Source of the DNA: [Muricauda] lutisoli (nom. illeg.)
GTDB taxonomy: Bacteria; Bacteroidota; Bacteroidia; Flavobacteriales; Flavobacteriaceae
NCBI RefSeq assembly: GCF_017313105.1
Contig: NZ_JAFLND010000001.1
Span: 1,517,600-1,581,599 of the forward strand
Direction of reading: 5' to 3'
DNA length: 64,000 bases
This document shows positions 27,978 through 36,933 of the stretch, piece after piece (position 1 is the first letter of the stretch; every line of letters begins with the position of its first letter). Below the pieces are notes generated by a model. It did not search any database. It saw nothing but the letters and a program-made list of their open reading frames with translations, and was not told the origin of the DNA. The position numbers were made by a program, and so were the translations under genes.

Positions 27978-29351
27978 ATGGCAAAAGAAGTAATTGCGGT
28001 TTTTGACATTGGCAAGACAAACAAAAAGTTCTTTCTCTTTGACATGGACTTCAAAGAAGTCCATCGCGATTACACCTATTTAGAGCCTATCCAAGACGAG
28101 GATGGCCATCCCACGGAAAATCTGACCGAACTTCAAAACTGGATAAAGAATACCTTTCACAGCATTCTAAAGTCCAAGGATTATAAAGTAAAAGCTGTCA
28201 ATTTTTCATCTTACGGGGCAAGCTTCGTTCATTTGGATGATATGGGCAAAGTGGTCACCCCGCTCTACAATTACACCAAACCCATCAATAACGACATTGT
28301 TGAAAAGTTCTATGCGCAGTATGGACCGGAGATAAAATTTTGCAGGGAAACGGGCACCACACGAGAGGGCATGCTCAACTCGGGCATCCAACTCTATTGG
28401 TTAAAGCACGAAAAACCGGAGGTATTTTCAAAAATCAAGTATTCACTGCATTTACCACAATATCTGAGCTATTTGTTTACGGGAATTCCGGTCAGTGAAT
28501 ATACCAGTATTGGTTGCCATACTGCGCTTTGGAACTATGAAAAAGAGGATTACCACGAATGGGTCTACCAAGAGGAAATCCATAAGTTATTGCCTTCCAT
28601 CGTGGATACGGAGACCAGTATCAACACCAACTTCATGGGACATCAAATCAAAGTGGGCGTTGGGATACACGATAGTTCCTCGGCCCTTTTACCTTACATT
28701 CGAAGTATTGACAAAAAGTTCCTGTTGCTTTCCACGGGAACATGGAGCATTGCCCTCAATCCATTTTCCAAAGAACTTTTGACGGATGAGGATACCGATT
28801 CCAATTGCATTAATTATATGCGCATCAATGGTGAGCCCGTAAAGGCTGCACGATTGTTCCTGGGCAATGAGTACAACGAACAGATCAAGGAACTGGCAAC
28901 ACTATTCGGAGTTTCCGAAGATTATCACAAGACCGTAAATTTTGATGCCGATATCCATCAAAGGATAAAGGATAATTTTACCCATAAATTTAAATGGGCA
29001 AGTCTTGATGCAGCATCTCCGGACGTACAAGCACCAATGCAATTTAATTCCTATGAAGAAGCCTATCACCAATTAATGATGGAACTAGTGGAATTGCAAA
29101 TAGAAAGTATACAACGAGCTATCGGAAAGGATAACATCAAACAATTGTATATTGACGGAGGCTTTACCAACAATCAAATATTTGTGGAATTATTGGCCCG
29201 TGGATTTGATGGAATGAAGGTGAAGACCACGGATGCATCACTCGGTTCCGCCTTGGGAGCCGCCATTGTCATTTCCAACGTGGAACTGGACCAAAAGTTC
29301 CTAAAAAAGAACTACGCGTTAAAAAAACATAGACCCCTAATAACAAATTGA
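27978..29351 (+). CDS. rhaB: FGGY-family kinase, probable L-rhamnulokinase
   Basis: A 457-residue FGGY carbohydrate kinase with the actin-like ATPase fold. The phosphate-1 loop VFDIGKTNKKFFLF is at the N-terminus. NFSSYGASFVHLDDMG is the sugar-contacting region, LLSTGTWSIALNPF the phosphate-2 loop, and LYIDGGFTNNQIFVELLA the adenosine motif. FGGY kinases act on several sugars; position between isomerase and downstream genes makes L-rhamnulose the likely substrate, giving rhamnulose-1-phosphate for the aldolase. The gene starts 10 bp after the isomerase stop and ends 1 bp before the next gene, so translation is probably coupled. Confidence 0.9.
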   Translation: MAKEVIAVFDIGKTNKKFFLFDMDFKEVHRDYTYLEPIQDEDGHPTENLTELQNWIKNTFHSILKSKDYKVKAVNFSSYGASFVHLDDMGKVVTPLYNYTKPINNDIVEKFYAQYGPEIKFCRETGTTREGMLNSGIQLYWLKHEKPEVFSKIKYSLHLPQYLSYLFTGIPVSEYTSIGCHTALWNYEKEDYHEWVYQEEIHKLLPSIVDTETSINTNFMGHQIKVGVGIHDSSSALLPYIRSIDKKFLLLSTGTWSIALNPFSKELLTDEDTDSNCINYMRINGEPVKAARLFLGNEYNEQIKELATLFGVSEDYHKTVNFDADIHQRIKDNFTHKFKWASLDAASPDVQAPMQFNSYEEAYHQLMMELVELQIESIQRAIGKDNIKQLYIDGGFTNNQIFVELLARGFDGMKVKTTDASLGSALGAAIVISNVELDQKFLKKNYALKKHRPLITN

Positions 29352-29352
29352 T

Positions 29353-30498
29353 ATGGCCCAAAGTTTTGATACTCGATATCCTTCTGTTGATGATTTAAGG
29401 GAGAAAGCCAGAAAAAGAATTCCGCGCTTTGCCTTTGAATACTTGGATGGAGGCTGCAACGAAGATGTCAATATCCGCAGGAACACTTCCGAAATTAGAG
29501 ATATACAGCTTAAACCGATCTATATCAAGGATTTTAAGGGCGCATCCATAAAAACCACTTTGTTTGGGCAGGAATACGATGCCCCGTTCGGTGTGGCACC
29601 TGTTGGCCTTCAAGGGTTGATGTGGCCCAATTCGCCGGAAATTTTGGCCAAGGCGGCCAACAAACACAATGTACCGTTTATCTTGAGCACTGTGACCACC
29701 ATGGATATTGAAAGGGCCAGCGAACTCACCGAAGGTAAAGCTTGGTTTCAATTATACAACCCAGCGGAAGATGCTGTTAGAAATGATATTTTGGATAGAG
29801 CGGCCGCAGCAGGCTGTCCTGTTTTGGTCTTGCTTTGCGATGTACCCACCTTCGGTTACAGACCACGTGACTTTAAGAATGGGTTGGCCTTACCCCCAAA
29901 AATGACGATGGCCAATATTCTTCAAATATTAGGGAAACCAAATTGGGCGCTTCAAACCCTTAGGCATGGCATTCCCACATTTGAAACCTTAAGACCATAC
30001 ACACCAGAGGGACTCAACCTAAAGCAATTGGGCAAATTTATGGACAAAACCTTTTCGGGACGCTTGAACGAGGAGCGCATCAAACCGATCAGGGACAAAT
30101 GGAAAGGAAAATTGGTGTTGAAAGGTGTAGCTTCGGAAGAAGATACCGAACAGGCCATAAGATTAGGATTCGATGGAATTATCGTTTCCAACCACGGTGG
30201 CAGACAATTGGATGCGGGAGAATCCACGATTGCTCCTTTGACACGGATTGCTGCCAAATACAAGGACCAAATCACGGTAATGATGGACAGTGGTATGCGA
30301 TCAGGACCTGATATGGCGCGTTCCTTGGCGCGGGGGGCTGAATTTACCTTTATGGGGCGTTCCTTTATGTACGGTGCCGCTGCGATGGGCAAAAAAGGAG
30401 GCGACCACACCATGACAATTTTAAAGGTCCAACTACAACAAATTTTGGATCAATTGTGCTGCGAGAACATCCATGACCTTCATAAGCACCTGATCTAA
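29353..30498 (+). CDS. lldD: L-lactate dehydrogenase, FMN-dependent alpha-hydroxy acid oxidase family
   Basis: A 381-residue FMN-dependent alpha-hydroxy-acid oxidising enzyme. RIPRFAFEYLDGGCNED and APVGLQGLMWPNSPEILAKAA bind FMN. The catalytic His is H281 in VSNHGGRQLD, and MDSGMRSGPDMARSLARGAEFTFMGRSFMYG is the phosphate site. Oxidising L-lactate to pyruvate would finish rhamnose breakdown, since the dehydrogenase half of the first gene product makes L-lactate. It starts 1 bp after the kinase gene. Other 2-hydroxy acids are possible substrates, but this context is a good fit. Confidence 0.92.
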   Translation: MAQSFDTRYPSVDDLREKARKRIPRFAFEYLDGGCNEDVNIRRNTSEIRDIQLKPIYIKDFKGASIKTTLFGQEYDAPFGVAPVGLQGLMWPNSPEILAKAANKHNVPFILSTVTTMDIERASELTEGKAWFQLYNPAEDAVRNDILDRAAAAGCPVLVLLCDVPTFGYRPRDFKNGLALPPKMTMANILQILGKPNWALQTLRHGIPTFETLRPYTPEGLNLKQLGKFMDKTFSGRLNEERIKPIRDKWKGKLVLKGVASEEDTEQAIRLGFDGIIVSNHGGRQLDAGESTIAPLTRIAAKYKDQITVMMDSGMRSGPDMARSLARGAEFTFMGRSFMYGAAAMGKKGGDHTMTILKVQLQQILDQLCCENIHDLHKHLI

Positions 30499-30538
30499 CA
30501 AACAAGCACATAAATTTAACGATACAAACCAAACCCAC

Positions 30539-31948
30539 ATGAGCCAATATAATATTGATGAAGAAATCGAGGAGATAGCAGGCGGCGAATTTGAAAGAGA
30601 ACCTGTTCCGCAATCAAAACTGAAAAGTTGGAAAAGCTTTTTGGGGATGTATGCCGGCGAACATGCAGCAGGTACCGAATTTGTAATCGGCCCACTCTTT
30701 TTAACCACAGGTGTGAGCGCCTTCGATTTAATTGTTGGACTTCTTTTGGGAAATCTTTTGGCAGTATTGAGCTGGCGATTTCTTACGGCAGAAATAGCGG
30801 TGAAGTACCGACTTACCCTATACTATCAATTGGAGAAAATTGTGGGGAAAAATTTAGTGACGGTCTACAATCTTGCGAATGGAATCCTCTTCTGTTTTCT
30901 TGCTGGCGCTATGATCACGGTTTCGGCCACTGCAGTGGGTATTCCTTTTGATATGGAAATGCCCAAGTTAACGGACACCATGCCCAATGGAATTACATGG
31001 ATTGTAATTGTATTGGCGATTGGAGCGGTGATATCGTTGATTGCCGCAAAAGGATATGAGACTGTTTCCAAAGCGGCCAACTATATGTCACCTATAATTG
31101 TATTGGCATTTTTGGCCAGTGGCATTGTTGCCTTGCGTGACCTTGATGTGAACAGTTTTGCGGATTTTTGGAATATTTGGGGCGAGGGAAGTGAGCCTTT
31201 CCCAGGCCAAATTAAATATACATTTTGGCATGTTATGATTTGGTCTTGGTTTGCCAATGCAGCCATGCATGTGGGAATGTCCGACCTTTCCGTGTTCCGA
31301 TTTGCAAAAAAAGCAAGTTCTGGCTGGACCACCGCAGCAGGAATGTATGTAGGCCACTACATGGCATGGATTGCAGCAGCACTACTTTATGCTGTTTACT
31401 TGAAATCTCCCGAAGCACAGGCCGCTTTGTCGGATGGTACGGCGCCAACAGTTGCACCGGGACCCCTGGCTTACAACGCTTTGGGCATCTTTGGAGCCAT
31501 TGCCGTTGTTTTGGCAGGATGGACAACGGCCAACCCTACCATTTACAGGGCAGGATTGGCTTTTCAGGCCATTATTCCAAAAACCTCGACCTTCTGGGTA
31601 ACCATTATTGCAGGTAGTGTGGCCACCTTGGCCGGTCTTTTCCCTGCATTCGCGATGAAACTATTGGATTTTGTAGCACTTTACGGTTTTATTTTGGCGC
31701 CCATGGGAGCTATCATCGTATTTGAGCATTTTTATGGCAAAAAGGCCAATATCATCATAGATTACGCCGAAAAAATGAATATGAAGTTCAATCGGGCGGT
31801 ATTTTGGGCCTGGGCCATCAGTTTTGGAGTTTGTTACTTTATATCGGTAACTTTTGATGTCTTTTTATCCTTCATGACCTTGCCAGCGTGGTTGTTTTGC
31901 GGACTACTCTTTTTACTTTTTTCTAAAAAGAAAACTTTCAGCTCGTAA
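30539..31948 (+). CDS. NCS1/cytosine-permease-like membrane transporter, possible rhamnose permease
   Basis: A 469-residue polytopic inner-membrane protein with about 12 hydrophobic segments. The N-terminal stretch FLGMYAGEHAAGTEFVIGPLFLTTG and the GNLLAVLSWRFLTAEIAVKYRLTLYYQLEKIVG region resemble the NCS1 (purine/cytosine permease) branch of the APC-like superfamily. It is the last gene of the rhamnose operon, 40 bp after lldD, with no other inner-membrane sugar transporter in the window. I therefore infer that it imports L-rhamnose. A lactate or nucleobase role cannot be excluded. Confidence 0.75.
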   Translation: MSQYNIDEEIEEIAGGEFEREPVPQSKLKSWKSFLGMYAGEHAAGTEFVIGPLFLTTGVSAFDLIVGLLLGNLLAVLSWRFLTAEIAVKYRLTLYYQLEKIVGKNLVTVYNLANGILFCFLAGAMITVSATAVGIPFDMEMPKLTDTMPNGITWIVIVLAIGAVISLIAAKGYETVSKAANYMSPIIVLAFLASGIVALRDLDVNSFADFWNIWGEGSEPFPGQIKYTFWHVMIWSWFANAAMHVGMSDLSVFRFAKKASSGWTTAAGMYVGHYMAWIAAALLYAVYLKSPEAQAALSDGTAPTVAPGPLAYNALGIFGAIAVVLAGWTTANPTIYRAGLAFQAIIPKTSTFWVTIIAGSVATLAGLFPAFAMKLLDFVALYGFILAPMGAIIVFEHFYGKKANIIIDYAEKMNMKFNRAVFWAWAISFGVCYFISVTFDVFLSFMTLPAWLFCGLLFLLFSKKKTFSS

Positions 31949-32204
31949 AAAAACAGCAAATCATCACCATTTTATAAGGCATCGGTAATACGGGTATCTA
32001 TATCAGTAATAGTGGTATACCAATAGCTAGGTTTATCCCATAATTTTACTTGATTATCAACTCCACCGTTTTGACAAGGTACATCCAAGGACAAAACAGT
32101 AAGGTTTGATGATGACCGATTACATGGTAGAACCCATGGATTGGCATTAAAATTTACATGCCCTCAGCAATTAGCGGAGCACATAAAAAACAAACACCAT
32201 AATC

Positions 32205-32528
32205 ATGAAAAACAAATTTTTATTCGTGGCTTTAGGTTTGATGACCCTATCAACCTATGCCCAACAAGATCTTTTCAACGAACCAGCTCTGGTTTCCCCC
32301 GAAATCAACCCCGACAACACAGTAACCTTTCGCGTAAAGGCACCCTTGGCTCAAACAGTAAGTGTATCGGGCAGTTTGGATGGCGAACATGCCTTCGCTA
32401 CTATTTCCTATGAGATGGAAAAAGGGGAGAAAGGTATTTGGACCTTTACCACCCTCGAATTGCCATCAGAACTCTACCGTTATCATTTTTCCATAGACAG
32501 TGTTCGCACGGTCGACCCAATCCGATAA
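32205..32528 (+). pseudogene. 5' remnant of a CE1-like esterase gene
   Basis: Only 107 residues remain. A Sec signal (MKNKFLFVALGLMTLSTYAQQ) is followed by the E-set (immunoglobulin-like) N-terminal domain seen in CE1/enterochelin-type esterases: NPDNTVTFRVKAPLAQTVSVSGSLD, then YRYHFSIDSVRTVDP. Homology stops at VDP, where such proteins normally continue into the alpha/beta-hydrolase catalytic domain; here IR and a stop codon follow. It lies downstream of the rhamnose operon on the same strand, so a former role in deacylating rhamnosides is plausible. The 256 bp between it and the permease gene show no other gene. Confidence 0.75.
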
Positions 32529-32901
32529 GCCCAGACGAATAGCTGAAATTTTTATAAAAAATAGCCACATAGCCCCATGGAGCATAATAGGTAATATCAC
32601 CCTTGCTTGGTTCGTATCCGCTTGGCGCCCCACCTTTGGTCAATTTTCTTTCGGGATAGAATATTTTTTCGTTGCTGGCATAATCCTCCAGTTCCGTGGT
32701 AATGGGAAGCATGGAGATTAAATCCCTTGAAGTTGGATTGTCGTACAAGGTGGCGGTAAGTTCGGTATCCCCGAATGAGATTTTTAATTTCATATCATTA
32801 ATGGTTAGTTGTTCTTTTTCAGTGCTCATTTCTTTACCAGATAACCATAGGACAGTAAAGCAAAGGAACAGTGAAGTTGAAAACATGAGTGTTTTCATCA
32901 T
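32446..32901 (-). CDS. Cyclophilin-like fold protein with a damaged C-terminus
   Basis: A 151-residue exported protein from the ATG at 32901 (MMKTLMFSTSLFLCF). The cyclophilin-like domain (Cyclophil_like2 family) is clear: MKLKISFGDTELTATLYDNPTSRDLISMLP, then PSKGDITYYAPWGYVAIFYKNFSYSSGLIGLGR. Family members continue with I-D and about 20 further residues; here the frame runs into the reverse strand of the esterase remnant and ends after 17 unrelated residues. A -7-type TAACTTTG lies at 32955-32962. The gene may still make protein, but its last strand is lost. Function of the family is poorly known. Confidence 0.7.
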   Translation of the reverse strand: MMKTLMFSTSLFLCFTVLWLSGKEMSTEKEQLTINDMKLKISFGDTELTATLYDNPTSRDLISMLPITTELEDYASNEKIFYPERKLTKGGAPSGYEPSKGDITYYAPWGYVAIFYKNFSYSSGLIGLGRPCEHCLWKNDNGRVLMAIRGW

Positions 32902-33021
32902 CCTGAATTTATAGCCGTGATAAGGCATGTTCTGTTAGCCCTAAAAACACGATACAAAGTTAACTTACCTCTTTAGCTATAAGTTAATGATAATCGAATC
33001 AAAAATTAAGAAAATCAAATA

Positions 33022-33891
33022 TTAGGCGCGAATCGCCTTTGGAGTAGTACCTGTAAGTCTTTTAAAGTAGTTATTAAAGTAGGTAGGATAATCGAATCCA
33101 AGTGCATAAGCTATTTCGCTTACATTCCAATTGGTGTGCTGCAACAGTGCTTTGGCTTCGGTAACAATACGTTCAGATATATGGGTAGATGTAGATTTCC
33201 CCGTAACCTCTTTTATGGATTTATTCAAGTAATTCACATGTACGGAAAGATTATCGGCATAGTCTTGTGGACTTCTCAACTGCAATGGATTATCGGCAGT
33301 CTCTATAGGAAACTGTCTTTCCAAAAGCTCTAAAAACACATTGGTCAACCGTGATGCCGCACTCTGGTGCTTCACGTAGTTCTCCGAAGGTTGCATCTTT
33401 AAGGCTTCGTGTAAAATAAGGTGAATATAATTTCTAATCAAATCATCCTTAAAGGAATAGTCTGTTTGTTGTTCCTCCATCATTTTATCAAAAATGGAAT
33501 TCAGGAAAAGACGCTGATCCTCACTTATCTTCAAAACCGGTGTGCCGCCCAAACTGAACAATGGAGATTTTAAAATACTATCGGAACGTTCGGACATATT
33601 TAAAAATTCCTCCGAGAACAAACAGGTATAGCCAACGTAAGTGGTCGAAATAGTCTCCCACGAGTAAGGTATGTGTGGATTACCAAAAAATAGAATGGTG
33701 CCTTCCTGCTCAAAACTTCTATCGGAATAATTAATGATGCTCTTACCAGTGGTCAAACAAATCTTGTAAAAATCCTTACGACTGTAAATTTTGGTCGCAC
33801 TACTGTCCTCTTCAATTTTAAATATATTAAATCCTTTAAGCTTTAATTCGCTATTGAAGGGGGACACCGATTTTTCTGTTTTTGTTTGCAT
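33022..33891 (-). CDS. AraC-family transcriptional regulator
   Basis: A 289-residue regulator. Residues 1-160 form a cupin-like sensor domain (INYSDRSFEQEGTILFFGNPHIPYSWE). Residues 190-289 form the double helix-turn-helix AraC domain, ending with VSEIAYALGFDYPTYFNNYFKRLTGTTPKAIR. A TAACTTTG -7 box at 33896-33903 lies only 4 bp before the ATG, so the mRNA would be nearly leaderless or the true start could lie further inside. It sits between the damaged cyclophilin-like gene and the molybdopterin enzyme gene. Target genes are unknown. Confidence 0.9.
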   Translation of the reverse strand: MQTKTEKSVSPFNSELKLKGFNIFKIEEDSSATKIYSRKDFYKICLTTGKSIINYSDRSFEQEGTILFFGNPHIPYSWETISTTYVGYTCLFSEEFLNMSERSDSILKSPLFSLGGTPVLKISEDQRLFLNSIFDKMMEEQQTDYSFKDDLIRNYIHLILHEALKMQPSENYVKHQSAASRLTNVFLELLERQFPIETADNPLQLRSPQDYADNLSVHVNYLNKSIKEVTGKSTSTHISERIVTEAKALLQHTNWNVSEIAYALGFDYPTYFNNYFKRLTGTTPKAIRA

Positions 33892-33968
33892 GTTGCAAAG
33901 TTAAGAAATTCAAACCAGTGGGTAAATAAAACATTTTCCCAAACTTCTATTAAAAACCAAATATTGCC

Positions 33969-36206
33969 TTATAAAAAAGGCTGTCCATACAATCGTTTAC
34001 CGGTGGCCTTGTACATAGCATTGGCCAACGCTGGGAATATGGGTGGAAAGGCAGGTTCACCCAAACCAGTGGGGTCTATTTGGTTTTCCACAAAATGTAC
34101 CTCGATTTCTTTTGGGGCTTCCGACATCCGAATCATACGGTAGTCATCAAAATTTTCCTTGTTGGGCTTTCCATCCTTAATGCTCAATGATCCAAACATG
34201 GCATTCCCGATTCCGTCCACCACGGCACCTTCCAATAAATTCTTGGCGGCATCGGGATTGACTACAATGCCACAATCAACGGCACAATATACTTTGTCCA
34301 CTTTTGGTTGGCCATCTTCCATAATAAGGTCCAGCACTTGGGCCACATAGCTATTATGGCAGAAATATGCCGCTACACCACGGAAAACACCTGGTTTATC
34401 TTCCCCCCAATTGGATTTGTCCCTTACCAATTCCAAAACACCTTTATATCGGCCTGGGTCGTAATCGTTTCGTTCTCCAACAGGATCGGTTTCTGCCCGA
34501 CTCAACAATTCTAAACGTAGTTCGATGGGATCTTTTCCCATTGTTTCTGCCAATTCGTCCAAAAAGGTCTGCTCCGCACAGGCCATAAAATTAGATCTTG
34601 GTGCCCTAAAGGAACCCACGGTAATATTGGAGGGAATAGCCCAATCTTCGGCCAAGTAATTATCCAAAGTCCCTGCGGGAAAGCGATCGGCATACATGGG
34701 GCTTTCTGGCACGCCACCTGCATTTAAGTGCAAGCCTGTAATCTTCTTATCCCCATCCAGAGCTGCTTTATACGTAGCTCTGTATGCTGGTCGGTAAATT
34801 CCTGCGGTCATATCATCTTCGCGTGTATACATCAGTTTAACCGGTGCATTCATACGCTTGGAAACTATACCAGCCTCTACCAGCCAATGCGCATAGGACC
34901 TACGTCCGTATCCACCACCCAGCCGGGTCATTTTTATATCAATTTTATCCAAAGGAATGTCCAATCTCGAAGAGAGGGTCTTTTCTGTAAATTCAGGCTT
35001 TTGAAGCGGGCCTGCAAAATCGGCTTTTTCTTCAGTTACGTGGGCAAAAAAGTTCATGGGCTCCATACAGTTATGGGCCAAAAAGGGTGCGGTATAGGAA
35101 CGCTCCAAAACTTGGTCCGCTTCGCGCAAGGCCCTATCGGGATCGCCATCTTTTCTACGCTCGTCGCCCTTTTGGTTGGACATTTCCAACATCTTTTGGT
35201 TATGATCCGATGTATTTTCCAGTCCAGCCGGATAAACCATGGTGGTTTTGCTGCCAAATCGATCTCTGGCTATCTTCAGCTCGGGCCTGGTTTCCCATTC
35301 TATATGGGGTGCGAGTGCTTTTTTTGCATTCATGACCTCCCATGTGGAATCCCCCACCACTACGACCAATTCCAAAAAGGAATTGGTGTCAAAATATTGC
35401 CATTCGTAATCATCGGCATAGGTTTTTATGGAGAAAACATCTTTTATGCCGGGCATTCCCTTTAAGGATGATGCATCAAAACTTTTTAGGGTCAAACCAA
35501 AAGCAGGTGGGTGCACGATCATGGCGGTCAGCATCCCTTCTTGCATATAATCCATCCCAAACAAGGGCTTACCGGTGATTATTTTTTTTGTGTCCACATT
35601 CTTTTTGGAGGTACCAATTATGGTGAAGTCTTCAATATCTTTTAAAGAGACTGTTTCTGGCACTGAGAGTTGGGAGGCTGCAGTGGCAAACTCCCCATAA
35701 TGGCCTTTTTTACCACTTGCTGAATGTGTCAACTGTCCTTTTTCCGCCGTTATTTCCGTCATGGGCACGCCCCAGCTCTCCGCCGCGGCCTGCATCAACA
35801 TATATTTGGCCGATGCCCCGGCTTGCCGTAAGCGTTCCCAACTCTGCCGGATGGCCTGGCTACCTCCAATAAATTGACGCGTATATCGGTCGGTATCCAA
35901 TGGTGCTTGCTCCACCACAACCATGTCCCAATCCGTATCCAGCTCATCGGCCACGATCATGGGCATGGAAGTCTTAACGTTTTGACCGCCCTCTGGGTTT
36001 GGGGACATAATGGTCACCATGCCATTTTCTCCGATCTTAATGTAACCGTTCACCTCTATCCAATCCTCCGGCATTTCCATACCAACTTTTTTTGCTTGGT
36101 CTTTGCAGGAAATCATCCAACTAAAGCCGAGCAGCATACCTCCACCTGCAAGTGTGGATGATTTTAAAAATAATCGCCTATTCATTTGAGTTTTGGTAGT
36201 AGCCAT
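33969..36206 (-). CDS. Molybdopterin-binding subunit, isoquinoline-1-oxidoreductase beta type
   Basis: A 745-residue protein of the xanthine dehydrogenase/isoquinoline 1-oxidoreductase beta-subunit family. A Tat signal (MNRRLFLKSSTLAGGG) ends in a lipobox-like WMISC. Molybdopterin-contacting motifs appear as NPEGGQNVKTSMPMIVADEL, GGSQAIRQSWERLRQAGASAKYML, RLGGGYGRRSYAHWLVEA and VGSFRAPRSNFMACAEQTFLDELA, with a C-terminal catalytic Glu region GLGEPAFPPIFPALANA. These enzymes normally need a small [2Fe-2S] subunit; none is encoded nearby. The substrate is probably an aldehyde or N-heterocycle, but is unknown. Confidence 0.9.
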   Translation of the reverse strand: MATTKTQMNRRLFLKSSTLAGGGMLLGFSWMISCKDQAKKVGMEMPEDWIEVNGYIKIGENGMVTIMSPNPEGGQNVKTSMPMIVADELDTDWDMVVVEQAPLDTDRYTRQFIGGSQAIRQSWERLRQAGASAKYMLMQAAAESWGVPMTEITAEKGQLTHSASGKKGHYGEFATAASQLSVPETVSLKDIEDFTIIGTSKKNVDTKKIITGKPLFGMDYMQEGMLTAMIVHPPAFGLTLKSFDASSLKGMPGIKDVFSIKTYADDYEWQYFDTNSFLELVVVVGDSTWEVMNAKKALAPHIEWETRPELKIARDRFGSKTTMVYPAGLENTSDHNQKMLEMSNQKGDERRKDGDPDRALREADQVLERSYTAPFLAHNCMEPMNFFAHVTEEKADFAGPLQKPEFTEKTLSSRLDIPLDKIDIKMTRLGGGYGRRSYAHWLVEAGIVSKRMNAPVKLMYTREDDMTAGIYRPAYRATYKAALDGDKKITGLHLNAGGVPESPMYADRFPAGTLDNYLAEDWAIPSNITVGSFRAPRSNFMACAEQTFLDELAETMGKDPIELRLELLSRAETDPVGERNDYDPGRYKGVLELVRDKSNWGEDKPGVFRGVAAYFCHNSYVAQVLDLIMEDGQPKVDKVYCAVDCGIVVNPDAAKNLLEGAVVDGIGNAMFGSLSIKDGKPNKENFDDYRMIRMSEAPKEIEVHFVENQIDPTGLGEPAFPPIFPALANAMYKATGKRLYGQPFL

Positions 36207-36290
36207 GGTTACTTTTTATTTGCTTTTCGTATTGTCTTATCTAAGTTTCCCCTTAAAATAACGAATATTCAAGGTATCCTTCACCTATAG

Positions 36291-36854
36291 TTATTTAATT
36301 GTTTTTAAAACTTTCGCAGGAACACCTGCAACCACCGTGTTGGGCGGTACATCTTTATTCACAAGAGCCCCAGCGGCCACCACGGAGTTCTCCCCTATTG
36401 TTACTCCCGGTAGAATTGTTGCGCTCGCTCCAATCCAAACATTCTTTTTGATGAACACGGAACTCGGGCGCATACTCTTCCTTGTTTTGATGTCCGTTGG
36501 ATGGTTCTCCGAGGTAATGCTTACCCGCGGACCTATCATAACATCATCTTCAATGGTAATACCTCCCAGGTCCAAAAAACTACAGGCATGGTTGATGAAA
36601 ACATTCTTGCCCAAAGAAATGTTCTTTCCGTAATTGGTATAAAAAGGTGTAAAAAGTGTAGTGGTTTTATCCACCTCAACACCAATGATTTCACTTAATA
36701 CCGTTCTGATCTCATCCACGTTTTTGGAAGCGTTTAATTTAGTGGACAGTACAATGGTCTTGTTGACCCCAACTCCTATTTGTGCATAATCGGGGTCGTT
36801 CATTGGAATTTCTTCACCCGATGTCAATCTTTCAAATATATTCATTGCTTTCAT
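36291..36854 (-). CDS. Maltose/galactoside O-acetyltransferase-like protein
   Basis: A 187-residue left-handed beta-helix acyltransferase of the maltose/galactoside O-acetyltransferase group. A helical N-terminal part (MNIFERLTSGEEIPMNDPDYAQIG) is followed by hexapeptide repeats. The active-site His is in ITSENHPTD, and IKKNVWIGASATILPGVTIGENSVVAAGALV is the acetyl-CoA-binding coil. It would transfer acetyl from acetyl-CoA to a sugar hydroxyl in the cytoplasm. The gene is single, between the molybdopterin enzyme and barrel-protein genes. The acceptor is unknown. Confidence 0.9.
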   Translation of the reverse strand: MKAMNIFERLTSGEEIPMNDPDYAQIGVGVNKTIVLSTKLNASKNVDEIRTVLSEIIGVEVDKTTTLFTPFYTNYGKNISLGKNVFINHACSFLDLGGITIEDDVMIGPRVSITSENHPTDIKTRKSMRPSSVFIKKNVWIGASATILPGVTIGENSVVAAGALVNKDVPPNTVVAGVPAKVLKTIK

Positions 36855-36933
36855 TCAATTTTCTGATGGTCCTTTACCTTAAAAAAAGATACTTATGGGC
36901 TACTAAAAATAATCTTACACCTTATTGAATCTT

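Noticed and set aside
32141-32413. 90-codon frame overlapping the esterase remnant
   Set aside because: Out of frame with the recognisable signal peptide and E-set domain; basic composition typical of a shadow.
34728-35465. 245-codon open frame on the plus strand
   Set aside because: Antisense to the molybdopterin subunit gene, which has clear family motifs throughout; the product looks like composition noise.
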